Notes: generated by a model not told the origin, from the sequence alone. Positions 1-9,334 are shown, counted from the first letter of the stretch. The stretch: 62,432 nucleotides of DNA from Anaerolineae bacterium (GCA_022824365.1 JAJEAA010000016.1:1-62432); one strand, 5' to 3'. Numbers and translations are program-made.

Positions 1-141
1 ATTGGCGCCGTTTCGACTTCGTCAATAATGGCGGAAACAGCCCGCAGTCATCCAGCCTAAAGCGCCGCTAAAACCCCTGAAAACGCAGGAAAATTCGCTG
101 CTGTATAGATACAGTATGTATATAGCATCGGGGGGGGGGGG

Positions 142-297
142 TAGTGAACATGTTTTCTATCCCATCCCCCGGCCCCTTCTCGCCATCTCTAGTGGCGCGT
201 AGACACAGCCACTTTTGGCGGGCATCCAGCAATCTAGGGAAGGGGAGCGCTCCTAGAGGAGTTGTTTTTCTCACGGCTAACCTGGAACTACTGAATT
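142..297. repeat. CCCGCCAT-family repeat inside long repeat copy A
   Basis: The block has the CCCCATC / CCCCTTCTCGCCATCTCTAGTGGCG / GCATCCAGC layout also seen at 14503-14556, 22421-22580, 29634-29690 and 59436-59520. It is missing at the equivalent position in copy B of the long repeat (about 14085-14110). It is therefore either an insertion in copy A or a deletion in copy B. Nothing in it looks coding. Confidence 0.6.
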
Positions 298-372
298 GTA
301 TATTTGCCGGCGAAGTTATCGGGCAGTCCGCATAGAGCCGCTGCCAGAGAGTATTTGTTTTCGGTATGTTTA

Positions 373-450
373 TTGTCCGAAACGGACAAAGTCGGACAAG
401 GAAATACTTTTTTCGGACAATAGACAGGGTTTTCCAGGCGAAACGGACAA
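373..450. promoter_or_regulatory. Cluster of CGGACAA sites with one inverted pair
   Basis: A perfect inverted repeat TTGTCCGAAACGGACAA occupies 373-389, followed by direct CGGACAA half-sites at 393, 414 and 444. A further CGGACAAG lies at 706 near the promoter of the next gene. In copy B the equivalent sites are partly mutated (CAGACAA, CGGACAC, CGGACAG, CGGACAA). The arrangement looks like a regulator-binding cluster, but no regulator is identified and the function is inferred only from pattern. Confidence 0.35.
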
Positions 451-708
451 AAGGCAGGCGGCTTTCGGTATGATTTTGGTATGTCGGCGCAGGGGCGCAA
501 ATGCCTGCATCGCGGGAGTCTAGCGAGAGGGCCGGGATAGAGAGCGAGTTTTGGGCGGAGGGCATCGGTCCCGCGCCGCGATTGAGAGCCTGCGAACATT
601 GATCCATAGGGGGAGTGTATCATGATTTTGCGCCGAAGGAAAGAACGAATGTTCATATATTGAAAGCGAGGCTGAGAAGCGGGCTTGACGCGGGATTTCC
701 AGTAGCGG

Positions 709-770
709 ACAAGCTTTACAAGCCTTACAAGGCTTGCATGACTTACCTGGTTTAATTGAGATGCTATAAT
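709..770 (+). promoter_or_regulatory. Promoter with 9-bp iterons upstream of the SH3-WD40 gene
   Basis: Three 9-bp units in tandem, ACAAGCTTT, ACAAGCCTT and ACAAGGCTT (709-735), plus a degenerate fourth (GCATGACTT), lie just before an extended -10 element, TGC-TATAAT at 762-770. There is no good -35 hexamer at 17 bp, so the iterons may bind an activator. The start codon is at 806 with GGGAGG at 795-800. Confidence 0.5.
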
Positions 771-805
771 GGTCTCGCTCAATTCGTCTGTGTTGGGAGG
801 CAGTA

Positions 806-2449
806 ATGTCAATTGCGAAGCGCTGGATATGTCTGCTTCTGCTAAGTCTGTTGCTGGCCGCGCCTGCGCTTGGGCAAGGGGCGCCAAGCCAGATCGAAGC
901 GGCTCTGAGCGACCTGGGCGCGCGGCTGGGACGCACCGTGAACATCGGCGATCTGTCCGAATGGCGCTGGGAACAGAAGCAGTATGCCGATTCCGCCCTG
1001 GGCTGCGCCTCAGTCAGCGGCAGCGGCGGCGCTCTTCTCGGCTACGAATTCCGGCTGACCTACAGGTCGGTCGTATACGATTATCGCGTCTCGGCGGATA
1101 ACTCAATTGTTGTATATTGCGGCGAGCTTGACCCCAACCGGGCGGCAGCCGCGCCGGGGGCGCAGTACTCAAACCGGCTTTGCGACGCAAGCGCGTCTGA
1201 TGGACCGTATATGCGTTCGAGCGTTATCTTCGGCATTGAGGCTGAAGCGGCGGACGGCTCCGTTAACCTGCGCGGACAGCCGGCGGCGGATGGTCAAATA
1301 CTGCAGCAGGTTCCGGCTGGCTCGAGCTTTGAAGTCACTTCCGGTCCTGATTGCGCCGATGGCTATGTCTGGTGGCTGGTCAACATCGGCGGCCAAACAG
1401 GGTATATCGCCGAAGCGGGCGATGGCGCGACTTTCATCAAGCCCAAACGTCCGATATCGCTGCCCAGCCGGGAAGTTCTCAACAGCAGTTTGGTGGCTTG
1501 GCTGCAGGAGTTGTCTCGGGTTGAAGGCAATTTTCAGCCGCGGCATGTCTGGTCTTCCGATGGCGTCTTTGTCGCCTTGCCCGGCGCGCGTGGCTCGGAC
1601 AGCATCTGGCTCTACGATCTGCGGGTCCAGCCCATGAGTCCGCAATTGCTGGAATATGAGGTCGGCATTTCGGTGCTGGCTTTTCGTCCCAATCGCCACG
1701 AGATCGCCTTTGGCAGCGATGACGGCGCCCTCCATCTTTGGCGAATTGAAGCTGCTTCGGAGCCTGGATACAGGGAAGGGCTTCTATTAAACGCCCATGC
1801 CGGACCCGTCTCAGCCATCGCTTTCAGCCAGGATGGCGAACGCCTGGTTAGCGCCGGCGTCGAAGCCTATACCCATGCCGATGTCGATCGAAATTATGCC
1901 GCTATCGTCTGGGATTTGCAGACGGTGGCGCAGGCGACCATCATTCGCAATAACGCGCTATTAATCCGCGCCATGTCATTTAGCCCGGACGGCGCCTTAG
2001 TCGCCGCCTCCACCGACAGCAGCACGGTAAATTTCTGGAACGCCAACTCCGGGCATCGTCAACGCGCCTACGTCTTTGTGGATCCAGTCCGAACAGTCAA
2101 GGCCCTGGATTATGCGGATGACGGCAGCATGTTCGCTATCGCATTAGTGAATAGCGCAGCGACTGTGAACGTATACGATCTCCAGACAGATGAACGCCAA
2201 GCGACTTATTGGCTGCCGACAGCTCAGCCCACATCGGTCGACTTCAGTCCCGATGGCTCAATGCTTGTGGTCGGGGCGGCCGAGGGTCTGATTTCGATCT
2301 GGAATACTCGATCGCAGCAACTCATCGTCACGCGGGAAACCGGCGCGGCCGTGCGGGATGTCAGCTTCAGCCCGGATGGTTCGCTCATCGCCGTTTCCAC
2401 TGAGGATCATGCGCTCTCGTTCTATGGCGTGCCGCTGGGTTCTGGTTGA
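806..2449 (+). CDS. Secreted SH3-like and WD40-repeat protein
   Basis: The 547-residue protein starts with a classical signal peptide (KRW, a Leu-rich core, then APALG about residues 18-23) and no lipobox Cys, so it is probably released or wall-associated. Residues about 142-206 resemble a bacterial SH3 domain (VNLRGQPAADG ... WWLVNIGGQTGYIAEAG), a fold that often binds peptidoglycan or glycans. From about residue 275 there are repeated WD40-type blades ending in phrases such as FSPDGALVAAS and FSPDGSLIAVS. The start at 806 has GGGAGG five bases upstream and an extended -10 promoter. It stands alone as a transcription unit. No enzymatic motif is seen; it may sense or scaffold at the cell surface. 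Confidence 0.8.
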   Translation: MSIAKRWICLLLLSLLLAAPALGQGAPSQIEAALSDLGARLGRTVNIGDLSEWRWEQKQYADSALGCASVSGSGGALLGYEFRLTYRSVVYDYRVSADNSIVVYCGELDPNRAAAAPGAQYSNRLCDASASDGPYMRSSVIFGIEAEAADGSVNLRGQPAADGQILQQVPAGSSFEVTSGPDCADGYVWWLVNIGGQTGYIAEAGDGATFIKPKRPISLPSREVLNSSLVAWLQELSRVEGNFQPRHVWSSDGVFVALPGARGSDSIWLYDLRVQPMSPQLLEYEVGISVLAFRPNRHEIAFGSDDGALHLWRIEAASEPGYREGLLLNAHAGPVSAIAFSQDGERLVSAGVEAYTHADVDRNYAAIVWDLQTVAQATIIRNNALLIRAMSFSPDGALVAASTDSSTVNFWNANSGHRQRAYVFVDPVRTVKALDYADDGSMFAIALVNSAATVNVYDLQTDERQATYWLPTAQPTSVDFSPDGSMLVVGAAEGLISIWNTRSQQLIVTRETGAAVRDVSFSPDGSLIAVSTEDHALSFYGVPLGSG

Positions 2450-2606
2450 GGCGGAAAAAGCTCTACCACTGAGGTTTGGCATATTTTCGATTTTCTCAAA
2501 ATCCGCCGCCGTCCGCGCTGCTAATTGGCATTAGTTGGATATACACAGTTGTTTGTTTGATGATAAATTCGCGTTCTCATTTGCCCAAGGCGGGAGGTGA
2601 TTTGCT

Positions 2607-3188
2607 TTGAGCCGCAATTATCTTGAGCAAGAGAAGACGCAGATGCGCCGGAGCGACCGCGCCGTCGCCGATGAGACCTGGATCAAGGCTTTTCTCGGCA
2701 GAGCCGCCGTCGGCGCCTTGGCCAGCCTTCACGGTGATCAGCCCTTCGTCAATACCAATCTCTTCGTTTACGACGAAAGTTCGAACAGCATCTTCCTGCA
2801 TACCGCGCGCGTCGGGCGGACACGGGCAAACATTGAAGCGCATGACAAAGCTTGTTTCACGATCATGGAAATGGGACGCCTGCTGCCGGCTGAAGAAGCG
2901 CTGGAATTCAGCGTGGAATATGCTGGCGTGACAATCTTCGGGCGCATGGAAATCGTGGACGACGAGGCGGAAGCAAGCGCGGCGCTGCAAATGCTGCTCG
3001 ATAAGTACGCGCCGCAGCTCAGTGCCGGCGTGGACTATCGCCCGCCGGTACCGGAGGAGTTACGGCGCACAACGGTGTTTCGCCTGAATATCGAATCGTG
3101 GTCGGGCAAGAAGAAGGAAGTAGCGCCCGACTTCCCCGGCGCGTTTTTCTTTGACGAAGCGCCTATGCTGCGGTCTAATATAGGCTGA
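2607..3188 (+). CDS. Pyridoxamine 5'-phosphate oxidase-family flavoprotein
   Basis: The 193-residue protein fits the split-barrel FMN-binding (PPOX/NimA-like) superfamily: an N-terminal helix, then GALASLHGDQPFVNTNLFVYDES, then SIFLHTARVGRTRANI, the usual strand-turn pattern around the flavin phosphate. The family includes flavin reductases, heme-degrading proteins and nitroimidazole reductases; I cannot choose among them. TTG is taken as the start because an excellent ribosome site, GGGAGGTGA (2592-2600), lies six bases upstream; no ATG is well placed. It is flanked by unrelated genes and looks monocistronic. Confidence 0.75.
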   Translation: MSRNYLEQEKTQMRRSDRAVADETWIKAFLGRAAVGALASLHGDQPFVNTNLFVYDESSNSIFLHTARVGRTRANIEAHDKACFTIMEMGRLLPAEEALEFSVEYAGVTIFGRMEIVDDEAEASAALQMLLDKYAPQLSAGVDYRPPVPEELRRTTVFRLNIESWSGKKKEVAPDFPGAFFFDEAPMLRSNIG

Positions 3189-3258
3189 GCGATCGTCGAG
3201 TTGTCTGGCGCATTTTATAATTCCAACAAAGTAAGGCAAAAATCGCAGGATGAATGGC

Positions 3259-3282
3259 GGGCGACCCAAAGGTCCGCCCCTA
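3259..3282. repeat. GGGCGACC palindromic repeat
   Basis: This is a 24-bp palindromic unit reading GGGCGACCCAAAGGTCCGCC followed by CCTA. The same unit recurs at 12556-12579, 14583-14606, 18448-18472, 61210-61233 and 61256-61279, always between genes. It can fold as a short hairpin. Confidence 0.7.
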
Positions 3283-3376
3283 GATCTGGTTTTCCTGAGG
3301 CAGGATTATTGGTCGCCATATCCTCAATTTTTACCAATCCCTCAAAGAGAGCCGGAAGGTAGCTTGGGGAGTAGTG

Positions 3377-3385
3377 TGTTATACT
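3377..3385 (+). promoter_or_regulatory. Probable extended -10 promoter for the kinase-STAND gene
   Basis: TGT-TATACT is an extended -10 element about 140 bases before the chosen start at 3524. No convincing -35 hexamer is seen. Confidence 0.35.
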
Positions 3386-3523
3386 GTCGGGATATTATGA
3401 GACATTCCCCGCTCCATCTATTTTATCGAAGCGTCGATTGCGGCAGCCGGGCGCGTTCGGTATTTTGTGCGAGCGGGGGAGTTGTTATCGCCGGTTGCGC
3501 GCCGAGCGGCTGTGGAGGCATTC

Positions 3524-6500
3524 ATGGAAGTATTTGAATTAACGGGCCAGACAATAAAATCTTATGATTTTGGCGAGCCTCTGGGACGCGGGGGTTTTGC
3601 CGAAGTTTATCGCGCGCGGCAGCATGCGGTATTGCGCGAAGTGGCCATCAAAATATATTTGCCGAAATACGCCAACTCGCCCGAATTTATCCGCCGCTTC
3701 GAGAGCGAGGCGCAAGTTGTCGCCCGCCTGGAGCATCCGCATATTGTTCCGCTTTACGACTATTGGCGCGAGCCGGACCGGGCTTACATCGTGATGCGTT
3801 ATATGCGCGGCGGCAGCCTCCGCGATTTGATGGAGCGCGAAGGCATTTTGGGACCCGATGTGACCAGCAAGGTGCTGGAACAGGTCGGCTCGGCTTTGAC
3901 TTTCGCCCACAGGAACGGCGTCGTGCACCGCGATATCAAGGCGGACAACATCCTGCTGGATGAAGACGGCAACGCTTATCTCAGCGATTTTGGCATTGCC
4001 AAGGAGCAGGGCGCCGAAGCGCTGGATGGCGATGGCTTGATCGTCGGCACGCCGGCTTATCTCGCGCCCGAGCAGATCCGCGGCGACGAAGCGGGTCCCC
4101 AAACGGATGTCTACGCATTTGGCATTATGCTCTATGAAATGCTGTCGGGCAGCCGGCCTTTCGCCGATGAGACGCTAGCCACGCTGGTCTACAAACATCT
4201 CAACGAGCCGCTGCCCATGATTGACCACAACGCGCTCAACCTGCCGCCAGCCCTTAACACCATCATTCAAACCGCTACCGCCAAAGAACCGGAAGAGCGC
4301 TACCCGGACGCGATGGCGCTGGTCAGGGAATATCAGCAGACCTTGCGCCAAGGCGCGGCTACGTTGGAGCTTGAGTTGGAAGAGCTCGACTTCGCTGAGT
4401 TTGAACTGCTGGAAACGAAGAATCCCTACAAAGGCTTGCGCGCTTTCCAGCAAGCTGACGCGGCCGATTTCTTCGGGCGCAGCGCCATGATTGAGCGCGT
4501 CCTAGGCCGATTGCAGGAACCGGTCGTGGAGAACAATTTCCTGGCTGTGATTGGTCCCAGCGGCAGCGGCAAATCAAGTCTGGTGAAAGCGGGTGTGCTG
4601 CCGGCTTTGCGCAGTGGCCGTGTGCCCGGCTCGGAGCGTTGGTATTATGCCGAGATGGCGCCGGGGGAAGCGCCCATAGAAGAACTGGCGTCGGCGCTAC
4701 TGAGTGTCTCGTCCTCGCCTTTGCCCGGTTTGGAAGAGACCCTGCGCGAGCAGGCCGACGGCTTGACGATGGGCGTCCACGAAGCGCTGCCCACGAAAGA
4801 TAACAAACTGCTGTTGATGGTCGACCAATTCGAGGAGCTTTTCACTCAAGTCGAAGAGGAGAGCGAAAGACAGTGCTTTCTCGATCTCATCCTCAACGCG
4901 GTAAGCGCTGAAGATAGCCCGGTGATTATCCTGGCTACACTGCGCGCCGATTTCTACGATCGCCCGCTGCTGTATCAGGGCTTCGGCGAATTGATCCGCG
5001 CGCGGACGGAGCTGGTCCTGCCGCTGAATGACGAGGAACTGGAAGAGACGATCAGCGGTCCGGCTTATCGCGTCGGGGCTGTGCTGGAAGAGGGCTTGGT
5101 CGAAGCCATCATTGAGGATGTGCGCGAGCAGCCCGGCGCGCTGCCCCTGCTGCAATACGCCTTGACGGAACTCTTTGAGCGGCGGGAGGGCGCGCTGCTG
5201 ACAAGAGCGGCCTACCAGGATATTGGCGGCACCTTGGGCGCCTTGGCCAAAAGAGCCGAAGAAGTATACCGCCGCTTCAATGAGGCGGGGCAGAATATGG
5301 CGCGGCAGATGTTCCTCCGTCTGGTCACGCTTGGCGAGGGCCAGGAAGACACGCGGCGGCGCATCTTGCAATCCGAGTTGCTGACTTTGGGCGATCGCGA
5401 TGTGGTCGAAGAAGTCATCGACCGCTTCGGGCGTTACCGGCTGCTGACCTTTGACCGCGATGACAGCACGCGCAGCGCCACTGTTGAAGTGGCTCACGAG
5501 GCGCTCATCCGTCAATGGGAACGGCTGCGGGAATGGCTGACCGAGAGCCGGCAAGATATTCGCCTGGAGCGGGAATTGCTGCACGCGGCTACTGAATGGG
5601 ATGCTTCCGAGCGGGACGCGAGTTACCTGATGCAGGGCAATCGGCTGCTGAGTTTTGAAGAGTGGTCCGAAGGCGCCAGCCTGCGGCTCAATGAGCTGGA
5701 GCTTGAATTTCTTGACGCCAGCCTCAAGGCGCGCGATAAACGTGAAGCCGCCGAACGCGCGCGGCAGGAGCGGGAACGCGAACTCGAACGGCAGAAGGCG
5801 CGCAATATGCGGATTGCCGCCGGCATCTTCGCGGTGGCCGCGGTCCTTGCGGTCATCCTCAGCCTCTTTGCCTTCGACCAGTCCAACAAAGCCAATGAAC
5901 AGCGAGCCATCGCCGAGACCGAGCGCGAACGGGCTGATGAACAGCGCGTGATCGCGGAAACCGAACGCGAGCGCGCCGAAGACGCCATGAATGTCGCGAT
6001 GATCAATGAGCGGAAGAACCTGAGTCTCGCGCTTGCCGCGAATGCCCGCACCGCCTTTAGCGAGCACGACCCGGCGCTGGCGCTGCCGGTGGCCATCGAA
6101 GCGCGCGGCGTATTTGAACCACCGGAAGCTGAGGTGCTGCGAATGCTGGGCTTGGCGACTTACGCGCCGGGTCCGCGTTTACGCTTCGCGGATTCGCCGA
6201 AGTCGACGCTGACGGTACAAGCCAGTTCCACTGGAAGTTTCGGCGCTTACGCCGGCAGCGAAGGGCTAATCCGCCTGGTGGATACGGGCAGCGGGGAGTT
6301 GATTCGCGAAATCGAGACCGGCTCGCCTATCACCGGGTTGTCCATAAGCGGCGACGACCAATTAATCGCGGCCAGCCTGGCGGACCACTCGGTCGGCGTC
6401 TGGGAGATCGAGAGCGGCGCGGAACGCTACCGCCTGGACGGGCACGAAGATTTGGTCACCGATGTCGAATTCAGTCCGGACGGCCTGATTCTTGCGTCTT

Positions 6501-8164
6501 CCAGCGCTGATACCACGGTTCGGCTTTGGGATGCCGCCACCGGTCAGCCGCTGCAGGTGCTGAACGGTCATATCGATTACGTGATCAAGATTGATTTCAG
6601 CGCGGATGGCGCATTGCTGGCGAGCGGCTCGGCCGCCATTGGCGTCAACGAACGAGATCGCAGTCCCGAGCACAACACGATTCAAGTATGGGATGTGGCC
6701 AGCGGGGAAAATGTCCTGACTATCCCGCCCGACGGCGTCGGATATATCCGCGATGTGGAATTCAGCCCGGATGGCTCTGTAATCGCCGGCACGACCTGGA
6801 GCGCGGCGCTGGGCGGCACGGCGCGCCTTTACGACAGCGTCACTGGGGAAGAACTGCTCCGCCTTTACGCTCATCGGGATGTCATGCCGGATATCGAATT
6901 CGCGCCTGGCGGCAATCTGCTGGCGACCGCTTCGAACGACGCCTCGATCAAGATCTGGGACCTGGAGAAGGGGGTGCTGGTTACGAGCTATGTCGGTTTC
7001 GCCGAGCGCGTTCACGATATCGACTACCTGCCCAACGGCGAGTATTTGTTGGTTGGCTTGGGCAATGCGGGCAACTTCCCCGATGGCAACGATAACCCGG
7101 CCAGCGGCGCCGCCTTCCTCTGGGACCTGCGCAATCGCGCGCAGGCGCAAATTTACGCCGGGCACACTGATTTGGGGCGCGCGGCCGATATCAGTCCCGA
7201 TGGGTCGCTCGTCGCTTCCGGTTCCGGTCCATTGGCGCTGCCGGCGAATCTGGAGGATATGGACGCTACCGCCCGAATCTGGGATGCTGATACCGGCGAG
7301 GAACTGCTCGCGCTGCGCGGGCATGAGCACATGGTCGATTCCGTCCGCTTCACGCTGGACGGGCAGCAGCTGCTAAGCGGCAGTTGGGATGGCAGCATCC
7401 GCCGCTGGGATATCAGCACGGGCGAAGAAGTCAGCCGTTATGAGATTCCTGAAACGGGCGTGAACATGATCGATGTCTTGCCCAATGGCGCGCAATTTGT
7501 CTCCGCTTCAGGCGATGGCGTCATCCGTCTGTGGGATATCGAGTCGGGCGAAGTTCTGCGCGAATACCTGGGACACGAGGCGCCGGTGAATGGCGTCAGC
7601 GTCAGCGCGGATGGGAAGTTTATTGTGAGCGCCGCTGGCAGCTTCGGCGGGGACGACCCCACCGTCCGCCTTTGGGATGTCGAAAGCGGCGAGTTGCTGC
7701 GCGTCTTTGAAGGTCATACCTGGCTTGTCAACTACGCCGAGATCTCGCCGAACAATGAGTTCATCATCAGCACTTCCTGGGACAAGACCGTGCGGATGTG
7801 GGATGTTGAAAGCGGCGAGGAGATCAAGCAATTCATCGGGCATACCAACTTCACCTGGGGCGTCGCCATTTCCGCCGACAGCCAGACACTCGTCACCACA
7901 GCCTCCGACGCGACCGTTCGCATCTGGGACATTCCCAGCGGCGAGGAGCTCAACCGCTACAACGAGCATAGCGGCTGGGTGCTGGAAGCGGTGTTCAGCC
8001 CGGACGAATCTTCCATCGTGACGGCTTCGGAAGACTTGACCCTGCGGCGTTGGCATGTCGCGCGGACGGCCGACGACTTGATCAATTGGGCGCGGGAAAA
8101 CCGCTATATCCGCGAGCTCAGTTGCGCCGAGCGGCAATCTTACCGCTTGGCTTGCGAGCCCTAA
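3524..8164 (+). CDS. Ser/Thr protein kinase - STAND NTPase - WD40 giant protein
   Basis: The 1546-residue protein has an active-looking Hanks kinase (Gly loop GRGGFAEV at 21-28, Lys43, HRD 135-137, Asn142, DFG 155-157, APE 181-183). A STAND-type NTPase follows, with Walker A GPSGSGKSS near 344-352 and Walker B LLLMVDQFEE near 429-438. A charged ERERADEQR-type coiled coil flanks one membrane segment (about 763-785), and around a dozen WD40 blades fill residues 886 to about 1520. The expected topology is kinase and NTPase inside, propeller outside. This architecture is familiar from filamentous and multicellular bacteria including Chloroflexota, where STAND proteins act as ligand-gated switches. 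ATG 3524 is preferred over an upstream in-frame GTG (3467) because TGGAGG sits five bases before it and the kinase fold begins immediately. The ligand is unknown. Confidence 0.92.
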   Translation: MEVFELTGQTIKSYDFGEPLGRGGFAEVYRARQHAVLREVAIKIYLPKYANSPEFIRRFESEAQVVARLEHPHIVPLYDYWREPDRAYIVMRYMRGGSLRDLMEREGILGPDVTSKVLEQVGSALTFAHRNGVVHRDIKADNILLDEDGNAYLSDFGIAKEQGAEALDGDGLIVGTPAYLAPEQIRGDEAGPQTDVYAFGIMLYEMLSGSRPFADETLATLVYKHLNEPLPMIDHNALNLPPALNTIIQTATAKEPEERYPDAMALVREYQQTLRQGAATLELELEELDFAEFELLETKNPYKGLRAFQQADAADFFGRSAMIERVLGRLQEPVVENNFLAVIGPSGSGKSSLVKAGVLPALRSGRVPGSERWYYAEMAPGEAPIEELASALLSVSSSPLPGLEETLREQADGLTMGVHEALPTKDNKLLLMVDQFEELFTQVEEESERQCFLDLILNAVSAEDSPVIILATLRADFYDRPLLYQGFGELIRARTELVLPLNDEELEETISGPAYRVGAVLEEGLVEAIIEDVREQPGALPLLQYALTELFERREGALLTRAAYQDIGGTLGALAKRAEEVYRRFNEAGQNMARQMFLRLVTLGEGQEDTRRRILQSELLTLGDRDVVEEVIDRFGRYRLLTFDRDDSTRSATVEVAHEALIRQWERLREWLTESRQDIRLERELLHAATEWDASERDASYLMQGNRLLSFEEWSEGASLRLNELELEFLDASLKARDKREAAERARQERERELERQKARNMRIAAGIFAVAAVLAVILSLFAFDQSNKANEQRAIAETERERADEQRVIAETERERAEDAMNVAMINERKNLSLALAANARTAFSEHDPALALPVAIEARGVFEPPEAEVLRMLGLATYAPGPRLRFADSPKSTLTVQASSTGSFGAYAGSEGLIRLVDTGSGELIREIETGSPITGLSISGDDQLIAASLADHSVGVWEIESGAERYRLDGHEDLVTDVEFSPDGLILASSSADTTVRLWDAATGQPLQVLNGHIDYVIKIDFSADGALLASGSAAIGVNERDRSPEHNTIQVWDVASGENVLTIPPDGVGYIRDVEFSPDGSVIAGTTWSAALGGTARLYDSVTGEELLRLYAHRDVMPDIEFAPGGNLLATASNDASIKIWDLEKGVLVTSYVGFAERVHDIDYLPNGEYLLVGLGNAGNFPDGNDNPASGAAFLWDLRNRAQAQIYAGHTDLGRAADISPDGSLVASGSGPLALPANLEDMDATARIWDADTGEELLALRGHEHMVDSVRFTLDGQQLLSGSWDGSIRRWDISTGEEVSRYEIPETGVNMIDVLPNGAQFVSASGDGVIRLWDIESGEVLREYLGHEAPVNGVSVSADGKFIVSAAGSFGGDDPTVRLWDVESGELLRVFEGHTWLVNYAEISPNNEFIISTSWDKTVRMWDVESGEEIKQFIGHTNFTWGVAISADSQTLVTTASDATVRIWDIPSGEELNRYNEHSGWVLEAVFSPDESSIVTASEDLTLRRWHVARTADDLINWARENRYIRELSCAERQSYRLACEP

Positions 8165-8177
8165 TTCCAAATTCCTC

Positions 8178-8183
8178 TATAAT
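8178..8183 (+). promoter_or_regulatory. -10 element for the amidase gene
   Basis: A perfect TATAAT lies 14 bases after the kinase-STAND stop codon and 45 bases before the amidase start, suggesting that the amidase has its own promoter. No -35 hexamer is obvious. Confidence 0.45.
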
Positions 8184-8227
8184 GGTGTTGCGCTCACGCT
8201 TGAAGCGCGTTGAAGAGAGCCTGCGCC

Positions 8228-9334
8228 ATGCCCGAGGAAAATAACAGCGACCAGCCAAACAAGCCCGAGCCGGAAGCATCGGCCTCGGCTATATTTGTCG
8301 CGATGATGCGCCAGGCTGCGGCCAAGGCGGTCTCGAAGCCCGCGGCCTCCGCCGACGGCGATGATTCGGTTCCCGACTTGGCGGATCCAGCAAGTGAAGG
8401 CGAAGTCAGCCTGGAGCCGCCGCCGGAATCGCATGATATTCGTCGGGTGCGCCGCCGGCTGATATTGCGCCGTCCGCATCCCAGCAGCATGGCTGGCGGA
8501 TTCTTCGGCGCGATATTTGTGGTTGTGCTCAGCACAGCCCTGGTCGCCACCTTGTTGATGTTCTTCATCGATCCGGAATTCGTGAATCCGGCGGTGGCGC
8601 GCGGCTTGCAGTTGAATGGCGACGGGGTGGTCGCTGGCGCGGCGGATGTCCGCCCGACTCCCGGGGGCACGCCGCATTGGCTGCGCCGCATCGGCATCAT
8701 CTCGGGCCATCGCGGCAAAGGCGCTAGCGGGGGGCGCGACCCCGGCGCTATCTGCCAAGATGTGTATGGCAACCCCTTCCTCACCGAAGCTGATATCAAT
8801 TTCGCGGTGGCGACGCGGGTGGTCGCCAGCCTGGAATCGATGAACTACGCCGTCGAATTGCTGGACGAATATGATCCGCGTCTGCATGATTATCGCGCCG
8901 ACGCCCTCGTTTCTCTTCACGCCAATACCTGCTATGACTTCGGCGAATACGTCTCCGGCTTCATCGTAGCCATTTCGGAAGCGCGACCCGATTTCGGCGC
9001 GGACGCCTTCCTGCGCGAGTGCATCGGAGAAAACTTCGGCGCGCAAGTGCCCCTGCCGCGCAGCTACAATGTTACGGAGGACATGACTCAGTATCATGTC
9101 TGGCGCAAGATCCATCCGCTCACGCCCGGGACCATCCTTGAAATGGGTTATATGTTGGCCGATCAAGCTGTGCTCACTGAAGACCCGGACCGGCTGGCGA
9201 GAGCCGTGACCGCTGGCATCCTTTGTTTCATTGAAAATGTCGGCAAGCCGCATACGCGACTGCAAGCGGACCAAGGGGCCGGGGGTTATGTGATCCCGCT
9301 GCTGCCGACGTCGACGCCTATTTTCCGCAGTTGA
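8228..9334 (+). CDS. Membrane-anchored N-acetylmuramoyl-L-alanine amidase
   Basis: The 368-residue protein has a long charged cytoplasmic N-terminus (about 1-88), one membrane segment (about 90-114) and an external Amidase_3-type catalytic domain. The expected zinc ligands and catalytic Glu are all visible: His161 (SGHRG), Glu187 (LTEADIN), His231 (SLHANTC) and Glu305 (ILEMGYM). Family members cleave the amide bond between muramic acid and the stem peptide during division or wall remodelling. The usual DPGHGG signature is permuted here to SGHRG followed by GRDPG, so the loop is atypical. ATG 8228 is chosen with GAGAG upstream; an in-frame TTG at 8210 adds only six residues. The gene follows the kinase-STAND gene but has its own -10 box. 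Confidence 0.85.
   Translation: MPEENNSDQPNKPEPEASASAIFVAMMRQAAAKAVSKPAASADGDDSVPDLADPASEGEVSLEPPPESHDIRRVRRRLILRRPHPSSMAGGFFGAIFVVVLSTALVATLLMFFIDPEFVNPAVARGLQLNGDGVVAGAADVRPTPGGTPHWLRRIGIISGHRGKGASGGRDPGAICQDVYGNPFLTEADINFAVATRVVASLESMNYAVELLDEYDPRLHDYRADALVSLHANTCYDFGEYVSGFIVAISEARPDFGADAFLRECIGENFGAQVPLPRSYNVTEDMTQYHVWRKIHPLTPGTILEMGYMLADQAVLTEDPDRLARAVTAGILCFIENVGKPHTRLQADQGAGGYVIPLLPTSTPIFRS

Larger units (their letters stand above)
5..652. repeat. Long dispersed repeat, copy A
   Basis: This stretch aligns by eye with 13971-14466, at roughly 85-90% identity over the alignable parts. The shared part starts around the CGACTTCGTCAA segment and runs to a conserved ribosome-site-plus-ATG block (GGGGGAGTGTATCATG here, GGAGGAGTGTATCATG in copy B) followed by AAGGAAAGAACRAATG. 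Copy A differs by an extra block of about 155 bp (142-297) that belongs to another repeat family. A run of 12 G residues sits at 130-141. Antisense ORFs run through both copies, but most differences between copies change the amino acid, so I do not call them genes. The rest of 1-805 holds only the regulatory signals listed separately. Confidence 0.8.

Noticed and set aside
68..607. Antisense ORF of 179 codons in long repeat copy A, with a 132-codon counterpart at 14023-14421
   Set aside because: The two proteins share only about three quarters of their residues although the DNA is about 87% alike; most differences are non-synonymous, as expected for non-coding DNA. No ribosome site or known domain.
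4697..6067. 456-codon minus-strand ORF
   Set aside because: It is antisense to the STAND domain of the kinase-STAND-WD40 protein.
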